Part shown: piece by piece, positions 1 through 6,355 of the stretch | Numbering within the stretch: the stretch's first letter is position 1 | Layout: every line of letters begins with the position of its first letter | NCBI GenBank assembly: GCA_046765875.1 | Contig: JBKPSJ010000189.1 | Coordinates: 1-6,422 of the forward strand | Direction of reading: 5' to 3' | DNA length: 6,422 nucleotides | From: DASRHY01 sp046765875 | Lineage (GTDB): Bacteria; Actinomycetota; Actinomycetes; Propionibacteriales; Kribbellaceae | Made by a program: the position numbers and the translations under genes | Notes under the pieces: model-generated | The model's database searches: none | What the model saw: the letters and a program-made list of their open reading frames with translations, nothing else | Told to the model about the DNA's origin: nothing

Positions 1-272
1 CGCTGGAGAACACGCCCCAGGACGGCTACCTCGCCTGTTGTGCCGCGGTCGGGGCGATGGACCTGCGGGCCGGGCTCGGCGGCATCGGCATACCGACTCT
101 TGTGATCGGCGCGGCCGGCGACGCATCGATCCCGGTCGAGCACCAGCGCGCGATCGCGGCGGCGATCCCCGGCGCCCGGTTGCAGGTGATCGATCAGGCG
201 GCGCACCTCGCGTCGGTCGAACAGTCCGAGGCGGTGACGGCCGCACTGCTCGCCCATCTCGGTAGAGGATAA
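1..272 (+). CDS. pcaD: 3-oxoadipate enol-lactonase, C-terminal part (5' end outside window)
   Basis: This is the C-terminal 89 residues, read from base 3, of an alpha/beta-hydrolase that hydrolyses beta-ketoadipate enol-lactone to beta-ketoadipate in the cytoplasmic protocatechuate pathway. The family is usually about 260 residues, so roughly the last third is present and the nucleophile serine lies upstream of the window. Visible are the TPQDGYLACCAAV segment typical of PcaD, the strand LVIGAAGD with the acid of the catalytic triad (Asp codon at 120-122), and AAHLASVEQ with the catalytic His (codon at 204-206). It ends in TAA at 270-272, and pcaC begins 5 bp later. In Streptomyces and Rhodococcus the two activities are fused as PcaL; here a stop codon separates them. 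The assignment rests on remembered family motifs plus the pcaC neighbour; a generic alpha/beta hydrolase is the less likely alternative. Confidence 0.88.
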   Translation, partial: LENTPQDGYLACCAAVGAMDLRAGLGGIGIPTLVIGAAGDASIPVEHQRAIAAAIPGARLQVIDQAAHLASVEQSEAVTAALLAHLGRG

Positions 273-277
273 GGACC

Positions 278-658
278 GTGGACGATCGCAGAAGGCGCGA
301 GCAGGGCATGACCGTGCGCCGTGCGGTGCTCGGTGATGCCCACGTCGACCGTGCCCTGGCCGGGACCGACGACGTCACCGCCGATTTCCAGGACCTGATC
401 ACCCGGTACGCCTGGGGCGACATCTGGAGCCGGCCGGGTCTGTCCCGGCATACCCGCAGCTGCATCACGCTGGCGATGCTGGCGGTGCTGAACCACGACG
501 ACGAACTCGCGATGCACGTCCGGGGCGCACTGCGCAATGGGGTCTCCCCCGACGAGATCGTGGAGGTGCTGCTCCAGGTCGCGGTGTACGCCGGCGTACC
601 GGCAGCCAACCGGGCCTTCGGGATCGCGCAGCGGGTGTTGCGGGAGGAGGCTTCATGA
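278..658 (+). CDS. pcaC: 4-carboxymuconolactone decarboxylase
   Basis: This 126-residue protein, the usual PcaC length, decarboxylates gamma-carboxymuconolactone to beta-ketoadipate enol-lactone, the substrate of PcaD just upstream. The sequence VRRAVLGDAHVDRAL near residues 13-27, then ITRYAWGDIWSRPGLSRHTR and a C-terminal carboxymuconolactone-decarboxylase segment (DEIVEVLLQVAVYAGVPAAN), follow known PcaC proteins closely. The GTG at 278 is chosen because the extra N-terminal residues (MDDRRRREQGM) resemble the MDEKQRYxAGM opening of characterised PcaC and an AGGA lies just upstream at 272-275, although very close. An in-frame ATG at 308 is the alternative start. The TGA stop (656-658) overlaps the ATG of the next gene in an ATGA, indicating translational coupling to the regulator. 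Confidence 0.95.
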   Translation: MDDRRRREQGMTVRRAVLGDAHVDRALAGTDDVTADFQDLITRYAWGDIWSRPGLSRHTRSCITLAMLAVLNHDDELAMHVRGALRNGVSPDEIVEVLLQVAVYAGVPAANRAFGIAQRVLREEAS

Positions 659-1446
659 GCCCGGGCCCGGAGTACGTCCAGTCGCTGGAGCGCGGGCTCG
701 CGGTGATCCGCGCGTTCGATGCCGACCACTCGGAGCTGACCCTGTCCGACGTTGCCCGCGCGACCGGGCTGACCCGGGCGGCCGCGCGGCGGTTCCTGCT
801 CACGCTCGTCGAGCTGGGGTACATGCGGACCGACGGCCGGCTGTTCGGCCTCAGGCCGAGGGTGCTCGAGCTCGGGTATGCGTACCTGTCCAGCCTGACC
901 CTGCCCGAGGTCGCCCAGCCCCACCTCGAGGCACTGTGCGCCGAGGCGCACGAGTCCTGCTCGGTCTCCGTGCTCGACGGCACCGAGATCGTGTACGTCG
1001 CCCGGGTGGCGACGAAGCGGATCATGACGGTCGCGATCAGCGTGGGTACGAGGTTCCCGGCGTACGCGACCTCGATGGGCCGGGTGCTACTCGCGGGCCA
1101 GCCGGTGGAGTGGCTCGACGAATACCTATCGACGGTCGAGCTACGCCCGCTGACCCGGCGTACCATCACCGATCCGGCCAAGCTGCGCAGCACTCTCACG
1201 CGTATTCGTACCCAGGGCTATGCCGTCGTGGACCAGGAACTGGAGGACGGCCTGCGCTCGATGGCCGTCCCGATTCACGATGCGTCCGGTACGGTCGTCG
1301 CCGCGATGAACGTGTCCGCCCGCGCGAGCCGCGGCTCGTCGGAAACGATCCGCCGCGAACTCCTGCCCCACCTGCGGGCGGCCGCCGCCCAGATGGAGCA
1401 AGACCTCCGCGGTGGCCAGAGCGCCCCGGCCGAAGGCCTGAGTTAG
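655..1446 (+). CDS. pcaR: IclR-family regulator of the beta-ketoadipate pathway (PcaR/PcaU/PobR type)
   Basis: This 263-residue protein has the two-domain IclR layout. An N-terminal winged helix-turn-helix spans about residues 8-65 (QSLERGLAVIRAF, then LTLSDVARATGLTRAAARRFL, then LGYMRTDGRLF). A C-terminal effector-binding domain spans about 75-250, with the family signatures FPAYATSMGRVLLA and GYAVVDQELEDGLRSMAVPI. The wording matches the PcaR/PcaU/PobR subgroup, which senses protocatechuate, beta-ketoadipate or 4-hydroxybenzoate and activates or represses pca genes. Its ATG overlaps the pcaC stop (ATGA, 655-658), so it is probably the last gene of the pca transcript. The operon promoter and any PcaR operator lie outside the window. 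Its TAG stop (1444-1446) interlocks with the TAA of the converging response-regulator remnant, leaving no room for an intergenic terminator. The exact ligand is inferred from neighbours. Confidence 0.92.
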   Translation: MSPGPEYVQSLERGLAVIRAFDADHSELTLSDVARATGLTRAAARRFLLTLVELGYMRTDGRLFGLRPRVLELGYAYLSSLTLPEVAQPHLEALCAEAHESCSVSVLDGTEIVYVARVATKRIMTVAISVGTRFPAYATSMGRVLLAGQPVEWLDEYLSTVELRPLTRRTITDPAKLRSTLTRIRTQGYAVVDQELEDGLRSMAVPIHDASGTVVAAMNVSARASRGSSETIRRELLPHLRAAAAQMEQDLRGGQSAPAEGLS

Positions 1447-2083
1447 CTCGCTCCGAGCCCGGCGTCGCGGGCTCGGACGATGGCCTGGGCACGGTCGGTC
1501 ACGCCGAGCTTCGCGAAGATGTTCGTCACGTGGTTGCGCACGGTCTTGTCCGACACGACCAGACGGCGGGCGATCTCGGTGTTCGAGCGGCCGAGCGCGA
1601 TCAGCGTCAGGATCTCCTCCTCGCGGTCGGTCAGCATCGGGAACGGGCCGGGCCGGACCGTGCGGCGTTCGGTGGTGAGCTCCCGAGCACCAGCCCTGCG
1701 ACTCCCGCGCCGAACACCGCCTCGCCCGCCGCCACCGCACGAACCGCCTCCAGGATGCGATCGCCGGACGCGCCCTTGACCAGGTAGCCACGGGCACCCG
1801 CGTGCAGCGCCGACTGCACCGACTCCTCGTCGTCGAGCATGGTCAGCACCAGGACCGCGACATCTGGCAGGTCTGCCGTCAGCCGGCGGGTCGCCGCGAC
1901 CCCGCCGGTGGGGGCCATGTGCAGGTCCATCAGTACGACGTCGGGCTTGAGTTCCCTGGCCAGTTCGATCGCGGTCTCGCCGACGCTCGCCTCGGCGACC
2001 ACCTCGACGCCCGGCTCCTCGGTCAGTACGCCGACCAGACCTCGCCGGAACACCGGATGGTCGTCGGCGACCAGCACCCGACA
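1443..2083 (-). pseudogene. Broken NarL/LuxR-type response regulator (receiver and HTH in different frames)
   Basis: Read on the minus strand, one frame gives a clear receiver domain: RVLVADDHPVFRRGL (acidic pair at 2060-2065), VLMDLHM with the phosphoacceptor Asp codon at 1925-1927, the VLTML threonine at 1841-1843 and the YLVKGA lysine at 1775-1777. Similarity in this frame ends near GAGVAGLVLG (about 1682-1711) and the frame stops at 1631. The LuxR-type output domain then appears in another frame: MLTDREEEIL, then SNTEIARRLVVSDKTVRNHV and FAKLGVTDRAQAIV, ending with TAA at 1443-1445. A single-base-type frameshift at about 1675-1690 must separate the halves. The native start is also missing: receiver sequence follows kinase sequence directly at about 2083. 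An ATG at 2092 lies in the receiver frame but has no visible ribosome site and could yield only a receiver without its HTH. A normal protein of this family is about 210-220 residues. Confidence 0.85.
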
Positions 2084-2858
2084 CCTCGGCATAGGAGAGG
2101 TTGAGCGCTGTGCGCACGGCCTCGACGGTGGCCGGCAGCACCTCGTCTGCATCCAGCGCGGCACCGAGCCGGTCGCCGAGGGTGGTCAGCGCCGACAGCG
2201 GGTCGCGCCGGTCGCCGTACATCAGCCGGTCCACGTAGCCCTGCAGCCGGCCGCGGGCGCCGGCGAGCAGCATCGCCGCGACGGCGGCCGCGACGGCCGG
2301 TACGAGGCCGGCGCTGGACCTCGAACCGAGTAGCGCCGCCGCGGCCAGGTAGATCACGAGCGCGACCGCGGTGAGCGCGGCGTACACGACCGTCCGCGAC
2401 AGCGCGACCTCGACGTCGAACAGGTTGTGCCGCACGACGCCCACCGCGAGACAGCAGACCGCGGCGACGGTCAACAGGAAGTCGACGGCCTGCGGCGTGG
2501 GGATGAACGCGACCGGCCCCGTCAACACGACCGCCGCGACGAACCAGGCCGCCTGACGGCGACGCTTGGCGTCCGCCTGACGCATCCGCATGACGACCGC
2601 GAGCGTTGCCGCGACGCCGATCACCAGCACGACGAGGAAGCAGGCCACGACCATCGCGAGCTGTGCGTCGTCATCAATCGGCAGGTCCAGCGGGTTGTGC
2701 ACCTGCGGGAACCCGGCATCGTCCACCGCGAACTGGGTGGTGCCGAACAGAAGCACTGCCAGGCCACCCGCGCCGAGTGCGATGCGCGCCGGCCAGCGCC
2801 ATCGGGGCGATGGCAGGCGGCCGTCCGGATACAGAGCGGTCGGGCAGGCGTCAAAGGG
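2084..2858 (-). pseudogene. Truncated membrane sensor histidine kinase remnant (TM + GAF start only)
   Basis: The minus frame from just after the marR stop (2859-2861) down to about 2084 encodes the middle of an actinobacterial sensor histidine kinase. It opens at LYPDGRLPSPRWRW, a motif that normally follows several N-terminal membrane helices, and has about six hydrophobic segments, for example LAMVVACFLVVLVIGVAATL and TVVYAALTAVALVIYLAAAA. A linker (GYVDRLMYGDRRDPLSALTTLGDRL) follows, then the beginning of a GAF domain ending at ALNLSYAEV. The N-terminal part is missing, and so are the rest of GAF, the dimerisation/phospho-His helices and the HATPase domain: receiver sequence begins immediately after YAEV in another frame. 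The first start codon in the remaining frame is a GTG at 2756, inside a membrane segment. It is non-functional as a kinase. It was presumably the partner of the adjacent response regulator; its signal is unknown. Confidence 0.85.
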
Positions 2859-3323
2859 TCAGCGTTGGCCGATCTTTTCGGCTACGGCGTCGAAGACGCG
2901 GCCGACGGCGGCGAAGTCAGCGGGGTCGGCGATGTCGACGAGGTTCTCACGGACCCCCTCGACATGATGCGGGGCGGCCTCCTCGAGCTTGGCGAAGCCC
3001 TTGTCGGTGAGTTCGGCCCAGACGCCACGCTTGTCGCTCTCACAGGACTGGCGTACGACCAGACCGGCGTCGACCAGCCGGCCGACGGTGTGCGTCATCC
3101 GCGACCGGCTCTGGTGCAGCCGGTCAGCCAGTTCGGCCATCCGCAGCCGCCGGGCCGGCGCCTCGGACAGCCGGACCAGGATCTCGTAGTCGTTGATGCC
3201 CAGCCCGAACCGGCGCAGGTCGTCGTCGAGCTTCGCCATCAGGCGTGCGGTGCCGAGCAGGTAGGCGCGCCAGGCGATCTGCTGTTCGGCGGTCAGCCAC
3301 CGGGTCTCGGTCGTCGTCGTCAC
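2859..3323 (-). CDS. MarR-family winged-helix transcriptional regulator
   Basis: This 154-residue cytoplasmic protein has the normal MarR length. Long N-terminal helices (residues 10-40, WLTAEQQIAWRAYLLGTARL) lead into LGINDYEILVRLSEAP. The winged helix spans about residues 55-105, with MAELADRLHQSRSRMTHTVGRLVDAGLV as recognition region and the wing ESDKRGVWAELTDKG carrying the conserved Asp-Lys-Arg. A C-terminal dimerisation helix follows. The start is a GTG at 3323; no Shine-Dalgarno sequence is visible upstream, so a very short or leaderless mRNA is possible. The gene lies 48 bp downstream of tetR on the same strand, and that gap carries a promoter-like sequence and a palindrome that suggest autoregulation. 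Its TGA (2859-2861) directly abuts the kinase remnant. Target and ligand cannot be told; the many possibilities include aromatic-acid or drug response genes. Confidence 0.88.
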   Translation of the reverse strand: MTTTTETRWLTAEQQIAWRAYLLGTARLMAKLDDDLRRFGLGINDYEILVRLSEAPARRLRMAELADRLHQSRSRMTHTVGRLVDAGLVVRQSCESDKRGVWAELTDKGFAKLEEAAPHHVEGVRENLVDIADPADFAAVGRVFDAVAEKIGQR

Positions 3324-3340
3324 GGAGACAGTGTAGCCGG

Positions 3341-3370
3341 GATATAGTTGATGTTTAAACTGATTGTCAC
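3341..3370 (-). promoter_or_regulatory. Probable marR promoter with embedded GTTTAAAC palindrome
   Basis: On the minus strand a GTGACA (-35-like, 3365-3370) is followed after 18 bp by TATATC (-10-like, 3341-3346), which would start transcription about 10 bases before the marR GTG. The spacer contains GTTTAAAC (3353-3360), a perfect 8-bp palindrome in an AT-rich patch that stands out from the GC-rich surroundings. A palindrome placed between -35 and -10 is a typical spot for a repressor operator, so MarR autorepression is inferred. The match is by eye only. Confidence 0.5.
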
Positions 3371-3371
3371 A

Positions 3372-3968
3372 TCATGCCGAAACCATGCGAAGCGCGAGGT
3401 CGGCGTAGAGCTGGCCGAGGTCCGCGGGGGACTGGCTGCGCGCCGGGTCGAACCAGCGCGCCACGTCGATCGACATCGACATCAGAGCGAGCGCCGTGCC
3501 GGCCAGATCCGGTACGCCGAACGACCCGTCCGCCACTCCGTCGGCGAGCGCCGACTCGATCATGCCGGTGATCTTCCGGCGGATCGCCGCCACCTCCGCC
3601 AGATGGTCCGGTGACAGCGCCGCGAGTTCGTACTGCACCACCCGGGCGATGCTGTGGTGCTCGGCGTGCCAGGTGGTGAAGGCCGCGACCATCTCGCCCA
3701 GCCGGGTGGCCGGCGTACCGTCGCCGACCGCCTTGAGGACCTCGAGTGCGCCGAGATGACCGCCGCGGCTGATCTCGTACAGCAACTGCTCCTTGGACGG
3801 GTAGTGCACGTACAGCGCGGCCGGGCTCATCCCGGCCCGGGAGGCGATGTCGCGGGTCGTCGTCGCACGATAGCCGCGCTCGGCGAACGCCGCGACGGCG
3901 GCCGCGACCAGGCGCTGCGGGGCCGGCACGGACGTGGCGGTGGTGAGCGCGGACACGTTGACAACCAT
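3372..3968 (-). CDS. TetR-family regulator, probable repressor of the adjacent beta-oxidation operon
   Basis: This 198-residue protein has standard TetR length and architecture. The N-terminal DNA-binding domain covers about residues 18-65 (RLVAAAVAAFAERGYRATTTRDIASRAG, then MSPAALYVHYPSKEQLLYEI). It is followed by an all-helical ligand and dimer domain ending in SIDVARWF and a short C-terminal helix, an arrangement like acyl-CoA-responsive members such as KstR2. The ATG at 3968 is used; an upstream GTG-type extension to 3993 would run through the putative operator and is less likely. It is divergent from an acyl-CoA dehydrogenase/thiolase operon across 50 bp holding an inverted repeat. The inference is that it binds this site, represses both directions, and is released by an acyl-CoA or fatty-acid-derived ligand. 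DNA-binding function is clear; the ligand is inferred from context. Confidence 0.9.
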   Translation of the reverse strand: MVVNVSALTTATSVPAPQRLVAAAVAAFAERGYRATTTRDIASRAGMSPAALYVHYPSKEQLLYEISRGGHLGALEVLKAVGDGTPATRLGEMVAAFTTWHAEHHSIARVVQYELAALSPDHLAEVAAIRRKITGMIESALADGVADGSFGVPDLAGTALALMSMSIDVARWFDPARSQSPADLGQLYADLALRMVSA

Positions 3969-3987
3969 GCACCAGTGTCGGGATGCT
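3958..3987 (+). promoter_or_regulatory. Candidate promoter of the acyl-CoA dehydrogenase operon
   Basis: A perfect TTGACA lies at 3958-3963, inside the 5' end of the divergent tetR gene. After 18 bp comes GATGCT (3982-3987), a weak -10 match. Transcription would begin within or just after the inverted repeat at 3986-4001, so a bound TetR protein would block initiation. The -35 match is good and the -10 poor; actinobacterial promoters often deviate from consensus. Confidence 0.4.
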
Positions 3988-4001
3988 AAGCAAGCGCTTA
4001 G
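3986..4001. promoter_or_regulatory. Inverted repeat CTAAGC-N4-GCTTAG, candidate TetR operator
   Basis: CTAAGCAAGCGCTTAG has perfect 6-bp arms (3986-3991 and 3996-4001) around a 4-bp spacer. A second perfect palindrome, AAGCGCTT (3992-3999), is nested off-centre. It is the only such repeat in the 50-bp gap between the divergent tetR and acyl-CoA dehydrogenase starts. It overlaps the predicted start of transcription and sits 5 bp before the Shine-Dalgarno sequence. Size, symmetry and position are what is expected of a TetR-family operator. Confidence 0.7.
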
Positions 4002-4005
4002 TTAC

Positions 4006-4013
4006 GAGGAGGG
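4006..4013 (+). promoter_or_regulatory. Strong ribosome binding site deciding the acyl-CoA dehydrogenase start
   Basis: GAGGAGGG lies 5 bp before the ATG at 4019. An in-frame ATG at 3983 also exists, but it lies before this site and runs through the inverted repeat, so 4019 is the start used here. Confidence 0.85.
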
Positions 4014-4018
4014 CGACT

Positions 4019-5164
4019 ATGCAGCGAACGATCTTCGACGCCGATCACGACGCCTTCCGCGCCAGCGCCAGGGAGTACGCCGACCGCACGCTGACCCCGC
4101 GGATGGATGAGTTCCTAGCGGCGAAGACCTTCCCGCGCGACGTCTGGCTGGAGGCCGGCAAGCAGGGCTTCCTCGGGCTCGACGTACCTGAGGAGTATGG
4201 CGGCTCGTCGGCCGGCGACTACCTGTTCAACGCCGTGTTCCACGAGGAGCTGGCCAAGGTCTCGCTGTCGGCGGCGAGCTGTTTCGGCATCCACTTCGAC
4301 TGCTCCGCACCGTACCTGGTCGACCTGGGTACGGAGGAGCAGAAGCGGCGCTGGCTTCCCGGATTCTGCTCCGGCGAACTGGTCACCGCGATCGGCATGA
4401 CCGAGCCGTCGGGCGGCTCGGACCTGGCCGCGCTCAAGACCACCGCCAAGCGGTCCGGCAACGGCTGGGTGGTCAACGGCTCCAAGACGTTCATCACCAA
4501 CGGCGACATGGCCGACTTGGTCATCACCGCCGTGCGGACTGATCCGGACAAGGGCGCCAAGGGCATCAGCCTGTTCGCGATCGAGGCCGGCATGGCGGGC
4601 TTCAGCCGCGGCCGCAAGCTGGACAAGGTGGGCCAGACCGAGTCCGGCACCTCCGAGTTGTTCTTCGAGAACGTCGAGGTGCCGGACGGCAACGTCATCG
4701 GCGAGCCCGGTCGTGGCTTCGTCTACATGATGGAGCGACTGGCCCAGGAGCGGATCGGCGCGGCCTGCGCGAACATCGCCCAGGCCCGGCAGATCCTGAG
4801 TGAGACGCTGGATTACGTCAAGGAGCGCAAGGCGTTCGGCCAGCCGGTCGGCTCGTTCCAGTACAACAAGTTCGTTGTCGCCGAGCTGGTCACCAAGGCC
4901 GAGGTCACCCAGGCGTACGTCGACGACGCACTCGTTGCGCACAGCAACAAGGAACTGTCGGCGGTGGACGCGGCCAAGGCCAAGTGGTGGAGCGCCCAGG
5001 TGCAGAACGAGATCCTCGACGCCTGTGTCCAGCTGTACGGCGGGTACGGCTACATGAACGAGTACCGCGTCGCCCGCGCCTGGCGGGACGCCCGGGTCAC
5101 CAAGATCTGGGCCGGAAGCAACGAGATCATGAAGGAACTCATCGGCCGCGACCTCGGCCTCTGA
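4019..5164 (+). CDS. Acyl-CoA dehydrogenase, long-chain (LCAD-like) type
   Basis: This 381-residue FAD flavoenzyme oxidises acyl-CoA to trans-2-enoyl-CoA, the first step of beta-oxidation, passing electrons to electron-transfer flavoprotein. The N-terminal helical domain includes FLGLDVPEEYGGSS. The middle beta domain has IGMTEPSGGSD (residues 125-135) and WVVNGSKTFITNG, which contact FAD and substrate. The C-terminal helical domain has YVKERKAFGQPVGSFQ, LYGGYGYMNEY and IWAGSNEIMKELIGR. The Glu of the YEGT motif used as catalytic base in short- and medium-chain enzymes is replaced by Ala365 (WAGS). Instead a Glu is present in LAQERIG (Glu244), the position of the base in long-chain and isovaleryl-CoA types, and the C-terminus reads much like mammalian LCAD. 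It is the first gene of the operon, divergent from tetR, with thiolase 17 bp downstream. This would be called a fadE in mycobacteria; chain-length preference is inferred. Confidence 0.95.
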   Translation: MQRTIFDADHDAFRASAREYADRTLTPRMDEFLAAKTFPRDVWLEAGKQGFLGLDVPEEYGGSSAGDYLFNAVFHEELAKVSLSAASCFGIHFDCSAPYLVDLGTEEQKRRWLPGFCSGELVTAIGMTEPSGGSDLAALKTTAKRSGNGWVVNGSKTFITNGDMADLVITAVRTDPDKGAKGISLFAIEAGMAGFSRGRKLDKVGQTESGTSELFFENVEVPDGNVIGEPGRGFVYMMERLAQERIGAACANIAQARQILSETLDYVKERKAFGQPVGSFQYNKFVVAELVTKAEVTQAYVDDALVAHSNKELSAVDAAKAKWWSAQVQNEILDACVQLYGGYGYMNEYRVARAWRDARVTKIWAGSNEIMKELIGRDLGL

Positions 5165-5181
5165 CCTTAGGAAGTTCGAGC

Positions 5182-6355
5182 ATGCCTGAAGCAGTCATCG
5201 TCTCCACCGCCAGGTCGCCGATCGGCCGTGCGTACAAGGGCTCGCTGACCACGATCCGGCCCGACGACCTGGCCGTGCAGATGATCACGGCGGCGACCGA
5301 GAAGATCGACCTCGACCCGAAGCTTGTCGAAGACCTGGCCGTCGGATGCGCCGAGCCACACGACGAGCACGGCGGCAACATGGCCCGCCGGATCGCCGTA
5401 CAGCTTGGCTGGGACCACGTACCCGCGACCACCGTGAACCGGTTCTGCGCGTCGTCGGTGCAGACCGCGCGGATGGCGTTCCACGCGATCAGGTCAGGCG
5501 AGGGCGACGTGTTCGTCAGCGCCGGCGTCGAGTGCGTGTCGCGGTACGTGAACTTCGGCTCCGCCGGTGTCGGTGACCCGAGTTCGTTCAACCCGGCCTT
5601 CGCAGACGCGGTGGCACGAACCGCGAAGTACGCCGAGACCAACGACACCTGGCACGACCCGCGCGAGGACGGCCAGATCCCCGATATCTACATCGCGATG
5701 GGGCAGACCGCGGAGAACGTGGCGACCTCGCGCAGCATCACCCGCGAGGACCAGGACGTGTTCGGCGTCCGCTCGCAGAACAACGCCGAGGAGGCCGTCA
5801 AGAACGGCTTCTTCGAGCGCGAGATCACCCCGGTCACGTTGCCCGACGGAAGTGTCGTGAGCACCGACGACGGGCCGCGGCCGGGGACGACGCTGGAGAA
5901 GGTCAGCGCGCTCCAGCCGGTGTTCCGACCGAACGGAACAGTGACCGCGGGCAACTGCTGCCCGCTGAACGACGGCGCCGCTGCCGTCGTGATCATGAGT
6001 GACACCAAGGCCCGGGATCTCGGGCTGACCCCGCTGGCCCGGATCGTGTCGACAGGGGTCACCGCGATGTCCCCGGAGATCATGGGAATCGGCCCGGTCG
6101 AGGCGTCCCGCCAGGCGCTGGCCCGCGCCGGCATGACCATCGACGACGTCGACCTGGTGGAGATCAATGAGGCGTTCGCCGCTCAGGTGATCCCGTCGTA
6201 CCAGCAGCTCGGCGTACCGCTGGAGAAGTTGAACGTGATGGGCGGCGCGATCGCGGTCGGGCACCCGTTCGGGATGACCGGCGCGCGCATCACCGGAACC
6301 CTGCTCAACGCGCTGAACTGGCACGACAAGACGATCGGCCTGGAGACCATGTGCG
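5182..6355 (+). CDS. fadA: Thiolase (acetyl-CoA C-acyltransferase), FadA3-like, 3' end lost to adapter
   Basis: This enzyme cleaves 3-ketoacyl-CoA with CoA to acetyl-CoA and a shortened acyl-CoA, the last step of beta-oxidation, or runs in reverse. The ATG at 5182 has AGGAAG at 5169-5174. The reading MPEAVIVSTARSPIGRA followed by IRPDDLAVQM resembles mycobacterial FadA3 (recalled, about 405 residues). Catalytic residues are visible: nucleophile Cys89 in NRFCASS, EINEAFA, His361 in AVGHPFGMTGAR, and Cys391 in GLETMC. The genomic sequence stops one base after the Cys391 codon, so only about 14 C-terminal residues (normally VGGGQGMA plus a short tail) are missing. The open frame continues into adapter sequence, adding VSYTHLRAHET and more, which is artificial. 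It is co-transcribed with the upstream acyl-CoA dehydrogenase. PcaF of the ketoadipate pathway was considered, but the N-terminus fits FadA3 better. Confidence 0.92.

Noticed and set aside
465..1199. 244-codon minus-strand open frame opposite pcaR
   Set aside because: It is a shadow of the well-supported IclR gene with low-complexity Ser/Arg-rich translation.
537..1787. 416-codon plus-strand open frame
   Set aside because: It is an out-of-frame shadow of pcaC and pcaR and then of the antisense regulator remnant; its translation is Arg/Pro/Gly-rich with no domain.
2427..3347. 306-codon plus-strand open frame opposite marR and the kinase remnant
   Set aside because: Its translation lacks any recognisable motif, while the minus strand has a clear MarR protein and kinase membrane segments.
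3983..4018. Upstream ATG giving the acyl-CoA dehydrogenase 12 extra residues
   Set aside because: It would place coding sequence over the inverted repeat and before the strong ribosome site; the ATG at 4019 is better supported.
4115..4942. 275-codon minus-strand open frame opposite the acyl-CoA dehydrogenase
   Set aside because: It is an antisense shadow of a gene with clear catalytic motifs; long antisense frames are common in GC-rich DNA.
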